Counted from the stretch's first letter, positions 56,001 through 62,322 are shown. The stretch: DNA of 64,000 nt from Heterocephalus glaber (GCF_000247695.1 NW_004624730.1:37629503-37693502), one strand, 5' to 3'. Program-made: numbers and translations. The notes: generated from the sequence alone by a model not told the origin.

Positions 56001-57354
56001 TGCTCATTTTAAGGAATGGAGTGATGATGGTGTCTTTCCCCTGAGTTCCTTTATTGTTACATGAGTGTCACCATTTATTTGTGGCCTGTTGAATGTGGCA
56101 AAGATGCTCTTCTCACTTCCCTATTTCTGAAAGTATCTGTGGTTTGTCTGCACTGTAGATATGGGACATTCTGCGTAAAACCAATGAGTTACACTTGACA
56201 TCACTGACTACCCAAGTCTAATAGCATACATAAACTGTCCCCAAACCCTTACTTACAGCTGGAAACCACAACCTTGAGTGTTTTTCTCTTTCCAAATATA
56301 TCATTTCCTAAACCACCATCTTTTGCAGCCTTCAGATCCTACCATTCTCTGGGAAATGCCCATTTAAGTAATATGAACAGCTTGGCCATTTGTCCCTTCT
56401 GCCTCCATAGCACAGCTGCTGACTTGACCTGACTTTGGGCTCACAGGTCGTGATAGAGCTTGATAAATAAGAAGACTCACCTATCCTCTCTAAGACCTGC
56501 CCTCACTACTATGATTGTCCTCTTAGGGTTAACTGAGGGAAAAATCTGATGCCAGCATGGTAAATCTTTACATCGTAAAGGCCTCGCATTTGTTAGGCAT
56601 TAGCTTTTGTAAGAGCAAATTAGATTACTGGCTCCAGATTTCTGTCAGGAGCTTTCAATAATACCTGCATCTGTGTCTGCTTGCATGTGTTTACATAAAG
56701 TTGTCACTCCATTACTCTCAATCACACTTCATTTTGACTTTTTGTTTAATGTTTATTTTCTGTCTTCTATTTCTTTATTTGCGGTTTGCTCCTTTCTTGT
56801 CTGTCTTCACTGGAGCACATTCCCAACAAGAACAAAAACCTCATTGTCTTGCTCGACACCAAATCCCCAGCCTTGAGAGCTCTGATGGCATGAAGAAGGC
56901 ACATTTTAAGTATTTATTGATAAAAGTATCCCATGGGCCGGTGATTTCACTCAGTGGTTCTACCGCCTGCATCACAAGCACAAGGTCCCGAGTTTGATCC
57001 CCAGTACCAAAAAAAAGGATCCCAGACACTTAACTCTTCTCATTTCCAAACACAGCACTTTTCTTCTCTAAGGAAAACCAATAATGTCTGTAGGTCTAGA
57101 GTTAATCCATAAAAGGAATCATAAGCAGAATATAAAAATTAAAGAGGCCAAATCCATTTGAATAAGGTGGTTTTCCTTGATTCTCATATATTCCACTCTG
57201 AGTAACTCTGAACCTCAGTTTGGAGCATGTTGTAGCTGTTGATTGATAAACAGTTTGGATTGTTCTTTTTAGGCTAAATAACTGTTTTTATTAACTTTAC
57301 AGACATGCTGAAAGTCAGCAGAAGCACATGGCAGAGAAAATGCCTGCAAAGTGA
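7072..57354 (+). CDS. SCHIP1: SCHIP1 spliced coding span, short isoform, 244 aa in 7 coding exons
   Basis: Joining 7072-7101, 30639-30757, 47609-47726, 48465-48662, 49488-49611, 52176-52269 and 57303-57354 gives 735 nt: 244 codons plus TGA, with no frame break. Every intron is GT-AG and all phases agree. The protein starts [10 protein letters not shown] and ends EKMPAK, which I recognise as schwannomin-interacting protein 1. Order of parts: isoform-specific N-terminus (1-10), conserved segment (11-89), acidic serine-rich stretch followed by a Lys/Ala/Met-rich helix (90-155), and a leucine-rich coiled coil (about 156-228) with a basic tail. Known for the family: cytoplasmic adaptor that binds merlin/schwannomin (NF2); the IQCJ-SCHIP1 form binds ankyrin G at axon initial segments and nodes of Ranvier. 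The first exon is one of several alternatives. The exon for the longer SCHIP1 N-terminus and the IQCJ exons are not visible here and are presumed to lie upstream. Confidence 0.95.
9385..9570 (-). mobile_element. B1-dID type dimeric SINE
   Basis: On the + strand an ID-like reverse complement (CACTGAGCTGCATCCCCAGC) is followed by a B1 reverse complement (GTCCAAGCTGGGCTCAAACT, AGTGCTGGAATTATAGGC). The element therefore reads B1 then ID on the minus strand. Confidence 0.8.
9895..10055 (-). mobile_element. B1-dID type dimeric SINE, 3' part shortened
   Basis: A short ID-like end (GACCACTGAGGTATGCTCCC) is followed by a clear B1 reverse complement (GTTGCCCAGGCTGGCCTCAG, GAGTAGCTAGGATTACAAGC). Confidence 0.8.
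11370..11596 (+). mobile_element. L2 fragment, left piece
   Basis: The text follows the L2 3' region on the + strand, ending at the typical CTCAAATGTCAC. It is interrupted by an LTR and resumes at 12008. Confidence 0.6.
11597..12007 (+). mobile_element. MaLR-like solo LTR inserted into L2
   Basis: Starts TGTTAAGGC and ends AACTAAGACA, 411 bp. It carries an internal AATAAG/AATAAA-type signal region after TGGACTGAAACCTCTACAGA. Flanks GTCAC (11592-11596) and GCCAC (12008-12012) form a 4/5 match 5-bp target duplication. A second copy of the family is at 34119-34642. Non-coding. Confidence 0.75.
12008..12205 (+). mobile_element. L2 fragment, right piece (3' end)
   Basis: Continues the L2 text directly after the LTR and ends with the L2 tail motif GTGTTCAATAAGTGTTTGTT. 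Confidence 0.65.
13600..13641. repeat. (TG)n microsatellite
   Basis: Almost pure TG dinucleotides with one TTC interruption near 13609. Confidence 0.95.
14222..14309 (-). mobile_element. ID SINE
   Basis: A T-run, then GGTACCGGGGATGAACTCGG through GAAACCACTGAGCTAAATCC: the reverse complement of an ID. The similar flanks CAAACCAAA (just left and just right) are a likely target duplication. Confidence 0.9.
14995..15082 (+). mobile_element. ID SINE with 13-bp target duplication
   Basis: Starts GGCCAGGGATTTAGCTCAGT and ends in a long A-tail. AAATGTAGTCTGA flanks it at 14982-14994 and 15083-15095 without mismatch. Confidence 0.94.
15662..15785. repeat. TA/TG-rich simple repeat
   Basis: Irregular alternating purine-pyrimidine tract of TG, TA and CATA units. 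Confidence 0.8.
16355..16505 (-). mobile_element. L2 fragment (3' end)
   Basis: CTCATTCAACAGCTCTTCAC, GTGTGCAAGGCAGTGTTTTA and AAATCCCTGTCCTCTTAG resemble the reverse complement of an L2 3' end. Confidence 0.55.
16830..17075 (+). mobile_element. MIR SINE
   Basis: MIR core and 3' motifs in order: CCTTGGGCAAGTTACCTAAC, TATTGAGAGGATTAAAGACA and AAGTGCCTGGCACATAACA. Confidence 0.85.
17700..18185 (-). mobile_element. L1 3' fragment
   Basis: The same layout as the L1 at 60419-60960: pyrimidine-rich block, TTTGGGTTTCTCATATAAGA, TGTCTGATTTATTTCACTGA, AGCCCATTGCATATGTATAC. Truncated, no coding region. Confidence 0.75.
18421..18455. repeat. (CG/CA)n microsatellite
   Basis: A short GC-alternating start (GCGCGCGCG) runs into a pure CA repeat. 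Confidence 0.95.
22075..22240 (-). mobile_element. L2/MIR-like fragment
   Basis: CCTCATTCATTCACCATC followed by ATGCATTGTGCCAGGACCAC resembles an old L2 3' end read in reverse. Confidence 0.45.
22540..22800. promoter_or_regulatory. Candidate conserved non-coding element
   Basis: Non-repetitive, balanced base composition, no open frame of note, with several transcription-factor-like words (CATTCC/GGAATG-type, AACAAT, CAGCTG). The enhancer role is a guess from appearance; conservation was not tested. Confidence 0.25.
25350..25510 (+). mobile_element. MER5A-type hAT (Charlie) fragment
   Basis: CAGCATCTGGGAATTGTTGG, GACCTTCTGAAACAGAAA and the end motif CAAGTTTGAGAACTACTG follow the MER5A pattern. 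Confidence 0.75.
25740..26017 (-). mobile_element. Tigger-type (MER2-like) DNA transposon remnant
   Basis: GGCATTGGTTCCAGGACCAC, AGATACCAAAATCTGTG, ACATGTTCAGTGCAGATGCA and AAGGCCCACTGTA follow the well-known MER2/Tigger non-autonomous sequence, ending at a TA dinucleotide. No coding capacity. Confidence 0.8.
27450..28275 (+). mobile_element. Old L1/HAL1-type LINE fragment
   Basis: GATCTGGCAATTCTACTTCC, TATCCTGAGGAAATCATCAG and AACCCAAATGGCTAACGGTA follow the 3' part of an ancient L1/HAL1 in sense. Many stops; not functional. Confidence 0.7.
28878..28935. repeat. (CA)n microsatellite with CG interruptions
   Basis: CA dinucleotides with CACG/TACA interruptions in the first half and pure CA after 28906. 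Confidence 0.95.
29240..29402. mobile_element. hAT-like miniature inverted-repeat element, family unassigned
   Basis: The left end CTGCTGCCCAATATGATACT and the reverse complement of the right end (CTGCTCTGTCTCATATTGTA) form diverged terminal inverted repeats around an AT-rich middle with a TTAATTAATT core. Confidence 0.5.
29746..29800. repeat. GGT/AGT-rich triplet repeat
   Basis: Interrupted triplets: (AGT)n, (GGTGGT)n, (AGT)n. Confidence 0.85.
30639..30757 (+). CDS. SCHIP1: SCHIP1 coding exon 2 (first common exon, residues 11-50)
   Basis: The acceptor is a T-rich tract ending TTTTAG at 30638 and the donor is GTGAGT at 30758. The 119 nt begin in phase 0 with [11 protein letters not shown], include the segment [17 protein letters not shown], and end two bases into an Arg codon completed by the next exon. 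This is the exon to which the alternative SCHIP1 first exons, and the IQCJ exons in the readthrough transcript, are known to be joined. The ATG at 30649 opens another frame and is not used. Confidence 0.94.
31357..31420 (+). mobile_element. MER5A-type element, left piece
   Basis: CAGAGCTTCTCAAACTTTGA and GAATCATCTAGAGATTTTGG match the MER5A start. The element is cut here by the B1-dID SINE and resumes at about 31645. Confidence 0.65.
31421..31640 (+). mobile_element. B1-dID type dimeric SINE inserted in MER5A
   Basis: B1 half: AGGCATGGCGCCCACACCTT, GGCTGAAGCAGGAGGATCAC. ID half: GGGCTGAGGATGTAGCTCAG, TTCAGTCCCCAGTATGG, then a purine-rich tail. The order B1 then ID confirms the dimer type. 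Confidence 0.85.
31645..31712 (+). mobile_element. MER5A-type element, right piece
   Basis: GACTCAGTAGGAGTGGGTAG and GATTCTGCATTTCTAAGAAG match the right half of MER5A in the same orientation as the left piece. Confidence 0.6.
32200..33440 (-). mobile_element. Old L1 fragment with internal duplication
   Basis: Reverse-complement L1 3' text: GATGGGCATTGTGTTGTTTC, GGTCATGAATATTCCTGTAC, CCAACATTGTTAGACCCAGT. The piece at 32538-32623 is repeated at 32624-32703. Non-coding. Confidence 0.6.
32538..32703. repeat. Tandem duplication, two units of about 86 and 80 bp
   Basis: Both units begin CTATATTGCYAATTTCTTTC and end AGCCATAWTTATTTTCT. They differ by a few substitutions and small gaps. Confidence 0.85.
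33518..33593 (+). mobile_element. ID SINE with perfect 14-bp target duplication
   Basis: Starts GGCTAGGGATTTAGCTCAGT and ends CCAGGTACC plus A-tail. AAAAGTTTAGCATG flanks it at 33504-33517 and 33594-33607. Confidence 0.95.
34119..34642 (+). mobile_element. MaLR-like solo LTR with a nested ID SINE
   Basis: Same family as 11597-12007 (shared GGCTGAATCTAGAGTG, TGGACTGAAACCTCTACA, TGAGCTAAATAA). Without the nested ID and its duplication it is about 403 bp. The 5-bp direct repeat AGTAG at 34114-34118 and 34643-34647 supports both borders. Non-coding. Confidence 0.78.
34308..34413 (+). mobile_element. ID SINE nested in the LTR, perfect 15-bp target duplication
   Basis: GTGGATTTAGCTCAGTAGTG through CGATCCCAGGTAC and a 24-base A-tail. 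AAGACATAAGGGGCA occurs at 34293-34307 and 34414-34428. Confidence 0.95.
37440..37640. promoter_or_regulatory. Candidate conserved non-coding element with homeodomain-type sites
   Basis: Non-repetitive stretch with clustered TTTAATTAGG, CAATTAATTT and TTCAATTG words that suit homeodomain binding. Enhancer function is inferred only; conservation was not tested. Confidence 0.25.
37946..38022. repeat. (TG)n(GA)n compound microsatellite
   Basis: About 18 TG units pass directly into about 20 GA units; polymorphism is expected. Confidence 0.95.
38023..38152 (-). mobile_element. B1-dID type SINE, degraded
   Basis: A short ID-like remnant (AAACCCAGGGCCATCCCTGG) is followed by a B1 reverse complement (CTGCCTCAGGCTCTATGAGT). 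Confidence 0.55.
38646..38728 (+). mobile_element. ID SINE with perfect 12-bp target duplication
   Basis: GGGCCAGGGATGTAGCTCAG through CGATCCCTAGTACC and a short A-tail. ACTAATGACTTG flanks it at 38634-38645 and 38729-38740. Confidence 0.93.
38861..38896. repeat. (TTG/TTA)n triplet repeat
   Basis: Interrupted TTA and TTG triplets. Confidence 0.85.
39455..39665 (+). mobile_element. B1-dID type dimeric SINE
   Basis: B1 half (TAGTGCATGCCTGTATTGCA, TGGGAGGCTGAGTCAGAAGG) followed by ID half (GAAGTAGCTCAGTGCAGAG, GAGTTCACTCCCCAGTACTG) and an A-rich tail. Confidence 0.85.
39886..39967 (+). mobile_element. ID-like SINE, older subtype
   Basis: GGGCTTGAAGGTATAGCTCA, TAGAGCACAGGCTTAGCATG and TTCAATCCCCAGCAC with a CACA-rich tail: tRNA-derived, more diverged than the other IDs. 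Confidence 0.75.
40690..40870 (-). mobile_element. L1 3' scrap
   Basis: AGCATTCATCCATATGCATA and GCTGCATAATGGCCCATCAT follow the reverse complement of an old L1 3' region. Confidence 0.5.
40980..41135 (+). mobile_element. MIR SINE
   Basis: TGACCTTGTGTAATTTAACA, TCAAATGTAAAATGAGACTC and AAAGTGCCTGGCACATAACA are MIR motifs in order. Confidence 0.8.
43300..43640. mobile_element. LTR-like interspersed repeat, family uncertain
   Basis: TTGCCACGTTGATGGTGCAT, GGGCAGTTCTGCTGATCAGA and AGCTGGGCTCTCCTGTGTCT resemble an old LTR seen repeatedly in mammals, but I cannot name it with certainty. Confidence 0.4.
46095..46320 (-). mobile_element. MIR SINE
   Basis: CCCCATTGTACAGATGAGGA and AACCTAAGTCCAACTGACC, preceded by a CCATGCCAAGCCCTGA-type start: the reverse complement of a MIR. 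Confidence 0.75.
47609..47726 (+). CDS. SCHIP1: SCHIP1 coding exon 3 (residues 50-89)
   Basis: The acceptor CTACCTAG ends at 47608 and the donor GTAAGT starts at 47727. The 118 nt complete the split Arg codon and encode 39 residues, from [14 protein letters not shown] to [10 protein letters not shown]. The stretch is rich in Ser and Asp ([12 protein letters not shown]), typical of casein-kinase-2-type acidic phosphorylation surroundings. The exon ends in phase 0. Confidence 0.95.
47727..48464 (+). other. SCHIP1: SCHIP1 intron 3 (738 bp)
   Basis: GTAAGT donor, polypyrimidine tract and TTTGCAG acceptor. No repeat or other feature recognised. Confidence 0.85.
48465..48662 (+). CDS. SCHIP1: SCHIP1 coding exon 4 (residues 90-155; acidic serine cluster and Lys/Ala/Met helix)
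   Basis: The acceptor TTTGCAG ends at 48464 and the donor GTAAGC starts at 48663. The 198 nt encode 66 codons, phase 0 at both ends, so the exon could be skipped without a frameshift. The first part holds the acidic cluster [16 protein letters not shown]. The second part is a predicted helix rich in Lys, Ala and Met ([20 protein letters not shown]). In the IQCJ-SCHIP1 literature the ankyrin-binding, CK2-regulated motif lies in this acidic part of the protein; its exact residues are not established here. Confidence 0.95.
48663..49487 (+). other. SCHIP1: SCHIP1 intron 4 (825 bp)
   Basis: GTAAGC donor and ATCTTCAG acceptor. It contains a MIR-like SINE around 49015-49208. The rest shows nothing recognisable. 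Confidence 0.85.
49015..49208 (+). mobile_element. MIR SINE
   Basis: TTCTCATCTGTAAAATGAGT, TTATGAGGATTCAGTGAGAC and GTGCAGTGCTTGTAGTGTGG follow the MIR core and 3' end. Confidence 0.75.
49488..49611 (+). CDS. SCHIP1: SCHIP1 coding exon 5 (residues 156-197, start of coiled coil)
   Basis: The acceptor ATCTTCAG ends at 49487 and the donor GTAAGT starts at 49612. The 124 nt encode [15 protein letters not shown] through NDLHSQIE plus the first base of a Ser codon. From [10 protein letters not shown] onward, hydrophobic residues follow a heptad-like spacing, marking entry into the leucine-zipper coiled coil used for self-association and merlin binding in this family. The frame stays open into the intron for about 130 codons (to 50003). 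Confidence 0.95.
50300..50655 (+). mobile_element. Old L1 3' end
   Basis: GCTTTAAAATGATCCAGTGG, CTATGAATTGATCATTGTTG and GTTTGAAATTTTTCATAGTA follow the 3'UTR of an ancient L1. Confidence 0.6.
51745..51930. mobile_element. Tigger-type miniature element with terminal inverted repeats
   Basis: The left end GGTTGAGCATTCACTTATC pairs with the reverse complement of the right end (GATTGAGTATCCTTTATTCC). Internal CAAATGCTTTGAAATGATCA and CAGATTTGGGATTTTGGAGT are typical of this family. Confidence 0.7.
52176..52269 (+). CDS. SCHIP1: SCHIP1 coding exon 6 (residues 197-228, coiled coil)
   Basis: The acceptor TGCTCCAG ends at 52175. The 94 nt complete Ser197 and encode [19 protein letters not shown] and on to EDLTR. 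Leucines at heptad spacing with flanking Glu/Asp/Arg make this the core of the coiled coil. The donor is AG|GTCGGT, which departs from the GTRAGT consensus at +3 and +4. The frame stays open into the intron to 52393. Confidence 0.94.
52464..52676 (+). repeat. Unassigned interspersed repeat, copy A
   Basis: Aligns by eye with 54577-54747: shared AACAGTTCTGGCC, then CCATTACCTGATGGCGTG/TCATTCCTTGCTGATGTG, GAGTAGCCATGTG/GAGCAGCCACGTG, and TATATGACC/CATATGATCC followed by TGATCA. Family not recognised; strand is arbitrary. Confidence 0.55.
52850..53051. mobile_element. Non-autonomous hAT-like element (202 bp) with 8-bp target duplication
   Basis: The left end CAGTAATGGTGAAACTTTTA and the reverse complement of the right end (CAGTGGTAGCAAACTTATGG) are imperfect terminal inverted repeats. 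Flanks AACTAGGC (52842-52849) and AACTAAGC (53052-53059) match 7/8, the hAT signature. Near the right end, CTGTGGCACACATGCCATAA recalls a hAT family known from several vertebrates. No coding capacity. Confidence 0.72.
54335..54504 (+). mobile_element. MER5A-type hAT element
   Basis: Starts CAGTGATTCTCAATTTGGGC, contains GAACCACCAGGGGAGCTTTA and AAGCTCCCAAGTGATTCATA, and ends TTTGAGAACTATTG: a nearly full-length MER5A pattern. Confidence 0.8.
54577..54747 (+). repeat. Unassigned interspersed repeat, copy B
   Basis: Partner of 52464-52676, same orientation, 2.1 kb downstream in the same intron. Confidence 0.55.
54800..54935 (+). mobile_element. L2/MIR-type 3' tail
   Basis: CCTTCCCCACTTGACAGAAG and CCTAGCACAGGGCCTGTTGT with CACATAGTAGGTCCTCAGTA follow the L2 3' end. 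Confidence 0.7.
55180..55640. repeat. Unassigned GC-richer repeat-like block containing a 41-bp tandem array
   Basis: Base composition differs from the AT-rich flanks. It carries three tandem units (55201-55323), and the minus-strand frame 55214-55567 is open for 117 codons but repetitive in meaning. It resembles an LTR-type or lineage-specific repeat; I could not find its ends. Not regarded as a gene. Confidence 0.45.
55201..55323. repeat. Tandem repeat, three units of about 41 bp
   Basis: Units at 55201-55239, 55240-55281 and 55282-55323 each start (G/A)TCCAGCT, then a GGCCTAG/GGCTTAG word, then GGCAATGTCC or GCAGTGTCC. Confidence 0.85.
56934..57012 (+). mobile_element. ID SINE with 12-bp target duplication (11/12)
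   Basis: TGGGCCGGTGATTTCACTCA through GTTTGATCCCCAGTACC and an A-tail. AAAAGTATCCCA (56922-56933) and AAAAGGATCCCA (57013-57024) flank it. It lies 290 bases before the terminal exon. Confidence 0.92.
57303..57354 (+). CDS. SCHIP1: SCHIP1 terminal coding exon (residues 228-244) with stop
   Basis: The acceptor follows a T-rich tract and ends TTTACAG at 57302. The exon completes Arg228 and encodes [16 protein letters not shown], then TGA at 57352-57354. The basic, polar tail matches the C-terminus of the family as I know it. The exon continues directly into the 3'UTR. Confidence 0.95.
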
Positions 57355-57945
57355 AAAGAAGCCATCCAACCAGAGGACAAGCTAGAATTTATTTTGCTTC
57401 TGTGGTTGTAAAAATGCCATTGCTAAAAGGTGGCGCAGAAACAAATAAATATCAGTGTTAGTCATTGATAATGTCTGAAGCTTAATGTCCAGTGATTGGC
57501 CTTTGCTTCTTAATTTATTTTAATTTTTTACCTGTGCCACTTAATATCAGGCATTTTAATAAAATATTGTTACAAAAAATGTACAGTACTTACACCATCA
57601 CAGATCATGGTTAATCAAAGAGGATAGCTTTAACTTTATTTTTATTTGTTTAGAGATTTTAAGTTGGAGCAGTATTTTACCATTGACTACTTCCATTCTT
57701 CACTGTAGTTTTAAAGAAGAACTGTAAATGACGGTGCTATACAAGTCAAAAAATACATGCCTGCCTCGTAGTGAAGTTGTAGCTCTCCGTAATATGTATA
57801 TTTTAATCAGTTTTCAACATTTTGTGAATGTTGACTACCTGAAGTTCATTTTTTGATGTGCTATTAACATTCTGTTGGATTCAGAGGGTTCCTTGAAAGT
57901 TTTATGTATAAATATGTAAAATAAAAATTAAAACTTTGTTTCATA
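57355..57945 (+). other. SCHIP1: SCHIP1 3'UTR with polyadenylation signals
   Basis: AT-rich non-coding sequence directly after the stop. AATAAA hexamers occur at 57444-57449, 57558-57563 and 57920-57925. The last is followed within about 30 bases by a T/G-rich stretch (57939-57960), so the main cleavage site is probably near 57940-57950. The earlier hexamers allow shorter 3'UTRs. The exact end is inferred. Confidence 0.75.
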
Positions 57946-58682
57946 TGATATGTCTTTTTGCTCACTAGCAGAAACTGGCTATTTCCTTATTTTTCACCAC
58001 TTCATAACTAAATTCCCCACCAAGAAGTTTTTATTGATGAAAAATACAATTGCCCAAAGGACAAGCCTGACAGCATTACCAGGAAGACTGAGAAAGTGTG
58101 AATGAATGGCAGGGGTGGGGCGGGTAGGCCAAAGGTCAGTAACTTCAGAGCAAGCATTTCTGCTATTGCTTCAAGTTATGAATCTGGAATGTTAGCACTT
58201 TGCCCTTTAATAGCTTCTGGTCTTGTTACAGCCTAGTATTGCCAAAACTACATTTACCACATGCACCACATGAAAAGATGGTGCTTCCATTTACTCTTTT
58301 TCCAAGGCCAGTTATTATTTTTACAAATTTTAACCACTTATATTGGTCTAAAAAAACTCAGAGTCTAAAGTAGATTAGTGATTCCAATAAGTAGAGTTTC
58401 AGAAAATAGATTTAATTAGCTAATGTTCATGCAAGGATTAGTGAACCATAAACCAGAACACAGATGAGCAATTCAGCATTCCAGAACCACTCCCAGACCA
58501 CCTGGTTTCACCGTGAGGTACGTGATGTAATCTGAAGATAGAACTTTAGAAATCTGTCTCCATGCTCCTTTCTCAAAAGTGCTCAGGTAAGCATTTTGAG
58601 TAATTAAAGGAGTTATCCATTTTCACAGGCAGTCTTCTATTTAACAAAATAGATAATCTTAAATTATAACACTAATCACTTT

Positions 58683-58878
58683 GTATGAATGTGTGTTACT
58701 GGGTGTTGAATACAGGACCTGACACACACTAGGCAAGTACTCTGCCACTAAGCTACATCTTCAGCCCTCTTCTAATTTCCTTTTGAAACTGGGTTGTCCA
58801 GACTGGGCTCAAATTTGCCATCCTTCTGCCTCAGGCTTCAGATAGCTGGGATTGTAGGTATGCACCACTGTGCCCAGT
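58683..58878 (-). mobile_element. B1-dID type dimeric SINE with 12-bp target duplication (11/12)
   Basis: ID reverse complement (GGCAAGTACTCTGCCACTAA) then B1 reverse complement (GGTTGTCCAGACTGGGCTCA, AGATAGCTGGGATTGTAGGT). Flanks ACTAATCACTTT (58671-58682) and ACTAGTCACTTT (58879-58890). Confidence 0.9.
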
Positions 58879-59944
58879 ACTAGTCACTTTTTATGGGCTT
58901 CAGTCAAAGTTATTTCCATTCAAAATAGAAAAAAAAATTGCAGCCTATTTTTTGTTGAGTTGGCTACTGGACAGGGCAGATAGGCTCACCATTGATATAA
59001 AGAATAGGGCCCAAATCCTCTTGGCCCAAAGGTCTCTCTACCTGGGTCCCAAAATCTAACACCAGCCATCAGGAATCTCCTGAGTTGAGTTCAACCCTGA
59101 GGACCCATGGACAGCTGTGGGGCAAGGATTCTGGCCCCTGAGTCCCTGGTTCTCATCTTTCTGATCTAGGAGCCTCAGACAGCACTGCTGCTGGGTCCCT
59201 CCTCACAGATCCTGATGACCTTGGCACCTTTTAAAGATCCCACAAATGATACTAATGTTGAGAACCACTGCCATAGACTTTCTTCTTTTTTAGTTTTTTT
59301 TTAAACCATGTTTTTCAGCCTCTTACTCTTTTCTAATTAAAAAAATACTTTCCTATTAATGTAGAACTTTTAGGGAGATCAAATTAAGAAAAGTTGTATG
59401 GAAGAACACATATGCCCAAGCAAGAGAAGGTACCATGGCCTTCTGACCCTCCTGTGCTGACATCCACACCTGGAGCCTTAACCCTGGAACTCAGCCTCTA
59501 AGAAAGCCCATCTTAATTTTTAAAATCTTTGCCAGAATTGCCAATTCTAGTAAAAATTTAAGAATGAGTTTTCTCTGTGTTGTAAGCTATGCAATCTCTT
59601 AACTGAAAATACATGTTCTGAAGAAATCCATGCATGACCTCTAATTCTTTGGAGCCTATAATCATCCCTGAAGAGCTCCTAACTTAAGAGAAGAAAATAA
59701 GATTGCACTAAGAAAGGGCGGTGAAACCGACCCTGAGGTCAAAGCCTCACTAACAGTAGAACAGTTCTTCCCACCACCTCTGAAAGCCCGAAAGGACAAT
59801 AACATTCCCATGACTGCCATTCCTTTTACACTAATCTACCCCTAGTAGAAATGCCATCCAGTGACTCACCTCCAGCAGAATTCTTTCAAGATTATGTCTC
59901 CTCCTCAATCCCTCTGTCAGGGACTTGGATTATTGTCAACCATT

Positions 59945-60050
59945 TTTTGTTGTTGTTGTTTTTGTTTTTTTGGTACTGGCGATTGAACTCAAGACCTTGT
60001 ACTTGTGAGGCAGACACGGTGCCACCTAGCTAAATCCCCCACCCAGCCAG
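59945..60050 (-). mobile_element. ID SINE, diverged
   Basis: TTG-rich tail, then GGTACTGGCGATTGAACTCA and CCACCTAGCTAAATCCCCCA: the reverse complement of an ID. The similar flanks GATTATTGTC and GGTTATTGTC may be the target duplication. Confidence 0.8.
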
Positions 60051-60418
60051 GTTATTGTCTACAGGATTTTAACTTGCACTAGTTCACCCTTCCACATATA
60101 AACTTGGACCCTTACCAGTTAACCAGGCTTAGAATTCTAGACTGACACAAAAATAAGGTACCACATCTGTTCCTCATTTTAAGAGAGTGAAGTGTAGGCC
60201 AGAGCAAGTGCTCAGGTTCTCGGGCCAATAGGACTGACCACAAGGCTCCATAGTCTTCCCTGAGAAAGATAATCAAGCTCTCTCTGTCTTATTTTATCAC
60301 CTGTTAGTACTATCACCTGGGATTATTGTAAAGATTGGATAAAATCATGTGCGTGAAAAGCCTCTGGCACCCATGAAATACTCAGGAAATAATGAAGAAG
60401 TAAATCATCAGGGCTTGA

Positions 60419-62322
60419 GTGGTGGGAGCATCCTATGTTTTTGTTTTTGCTTTGTTAATATTCTTTTTTGTTAGTACATGTTTGCAGTACACAGTGATCA
60501 CATTTACCCTGGAGGATTTGAACATGTATATAACACATTTTAGTTCTTTCTTTTTTCTCCCTTCCCCCTCCAACTTTTCTTCCCCTCCCCATTTACAAGA
60601 GATCTATTTTCATTTTTTTATCAATTCTTTTTTTAATTTAAATCCCTTTTTCTTTCCTTTCCTCCCCCCACCCCATCTCTTGCTCCCCTTCCCATTTGAA
60701 CAAGTTCTTCTTACTTCGTAATATCTATCCTTCATTTTGCTCCTTATTTATACTTTTGGTTTCTCACACAAAAGAAACAATGTGATATTTAAACTTGTAT
60801 GTCTGATGTATTTCACTTAAGATTATGGTCTAAAGGTGCATCTATTTACCTAAAAGTGTCTGAAATGTATTGTTCTTTATGGCAGAGTAGTACTCCATTG
60901 TATATAAGTACCACATTTTCTTTATCCGTTCATCTGGTAAGCATATGGGCTGTTCCCAAGATTTAGCTATTATAAATAGTGCAGCTATGAACATAGGTAC
61001 ACATGTATCACTATACTGTGATGACTTTTAACTCTTCAGAAGATGCCTAGGAGAATAACTGGGTCAAATAAAACCTCCAATTTTAGTTTTTTGAGCAATC
61101 TCCATACTGTTTTCCATAGTATTGTTCCCACTTATACTCCCGCCAACAAAGGAAAAGGATTCCTTTTCCCCTCAAAGCCTTGTCAGCATTTGTTATTGAT
61201 TGATTTCTTGAGGATAGCCATTCTTTCTGGAGTGAGATGGAATGTCGATGTTGTTTTAATTTTCATCTATCAAATGGCATTTTTTTCATGTACTTATTGG
61301 CAATTTGTGCTTATTCATCTGAGAAGTATCTGTTCATTTCAGATGCCTATTTTTGAATTGGGTCTTCAAATGTGGGGGGTCTAATTTTTTTGAGTTCTTA
61401 ATGTATTGTAGATATTAGTCCTCTGTCTGAGGAGTGGCTGACAAAAATTCAACCCATTCTATAGGCTGTCTCTTCACCCTGTTGGTGGTTCCCTTTGCTA
61501 TGCAGAAGGATCCCATTTGTTGATTCTTTGTGATATTTCCTGTACAACTGGGGTGCTGTTCATAAAGTCTTTGCCTACACCTTTACCTTCAAAAGTTTTA
61601 CCTATTCTATCTTCCAGTAGATTAAATTTCTGTTTCAATATTTAGATCTTTGATTCATTTCCATTTTATTTTAGTGCATGGTAAAAGATATGGGTCCATG
61701 TTCAATCTTTGACCTTTTGAAAGCCAGTTTTCTCAAAACCATTTATTAAATAGGCTATCTTCCTCCAGGGAAGGTGTTTCACCCTTTGTCAAAGATAAAG
61801 TAGCTAAGTGTGTCTGGAGTTGTTTCTGCATCTTCTATTCGGTTCCATTGATCCACAAGTCTTTTTTTTTTTTTTTTGGCCAATATCATGCTATTTTTAT
61901 CACTGTTTGTAGTATAACCTGAAGTTAGGGATTGTGATGCCCCCTGCCTGGCCTTTGCTGCTCAGAAATGCTTTTGCTAATCTAGGTCTTTTCTGGTTCT
62001 GAATTTTTGGACTGTTTTCTCTAGTTTTTGTGAGCAATGCTATTGGTATTTTGATTGGGATTACATTAAATCCATATAACAGTTTTGAAAGTATGGCCAT
62101 TTTGACTATATTGGTTCTGCCTATCTAGGAACAAGGAATATCTTTCCATTTTCTGATATCCTTTTGGATCTCATTTTTCAGAGTACTATAGTTTTGATTG
62201 TAGAGGGCTTTCACTTCCTTGGTTAAGTTAGTTCCTAATATTTCATTTCATTCTGCTTGATGCTATTGTGAAAGGTATTGTTTCCCTAATTTCATTCTCG
62301 TGAGTTTGTTATTGGTGTACAG
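60419..62322 (-). mobile_element. L1 LINE, 3' part, minus strand
   Basis: Continuous reverse-complement L1 text from the 3'UTR (pyrimidine-rich block at 60540-60710) into the second ORF region. Examples: GTAGTACTCCATTGTATATA, CTCCATACTGTTTTCCATAG, ATTAGTCCTCTGTCTGAGGA, CCATTTATTAAATAGGCTAT, GATTACATTAAATCCATATA. Frames are broken; not active. Confidence 0.88.

Larger units (their letters stand above)
52270..57302 (+). other. SCHIP1: SCHIP1 intron 6 (5.0 kb)
   Basis: GTCGGT donor (weak) and TTTACAG acceptor. It holds two copies of an unassigned repeat (52464-52676 and 54577-54747), a hAT miniature element (52850-53051), MER5A (54335-54504), an L2 tail (54800-54935), a 41-bp tandem repeat within an unassigned GC-richer stretch (55180-55640) and an ID SINE (56934-57012). 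Confidence 0.85.

Noticed and set aside
59060..59275. Possible MER20/MER5-like element ending TTGAGAACCACTG
   Set aside because: Only the end motif is convincing; the rest could not be matched, so it was not listed as a feature.
61043..61384. 113-codon + strand frame
   Set aside because: Antisense shadow inside the minus-strand L1.
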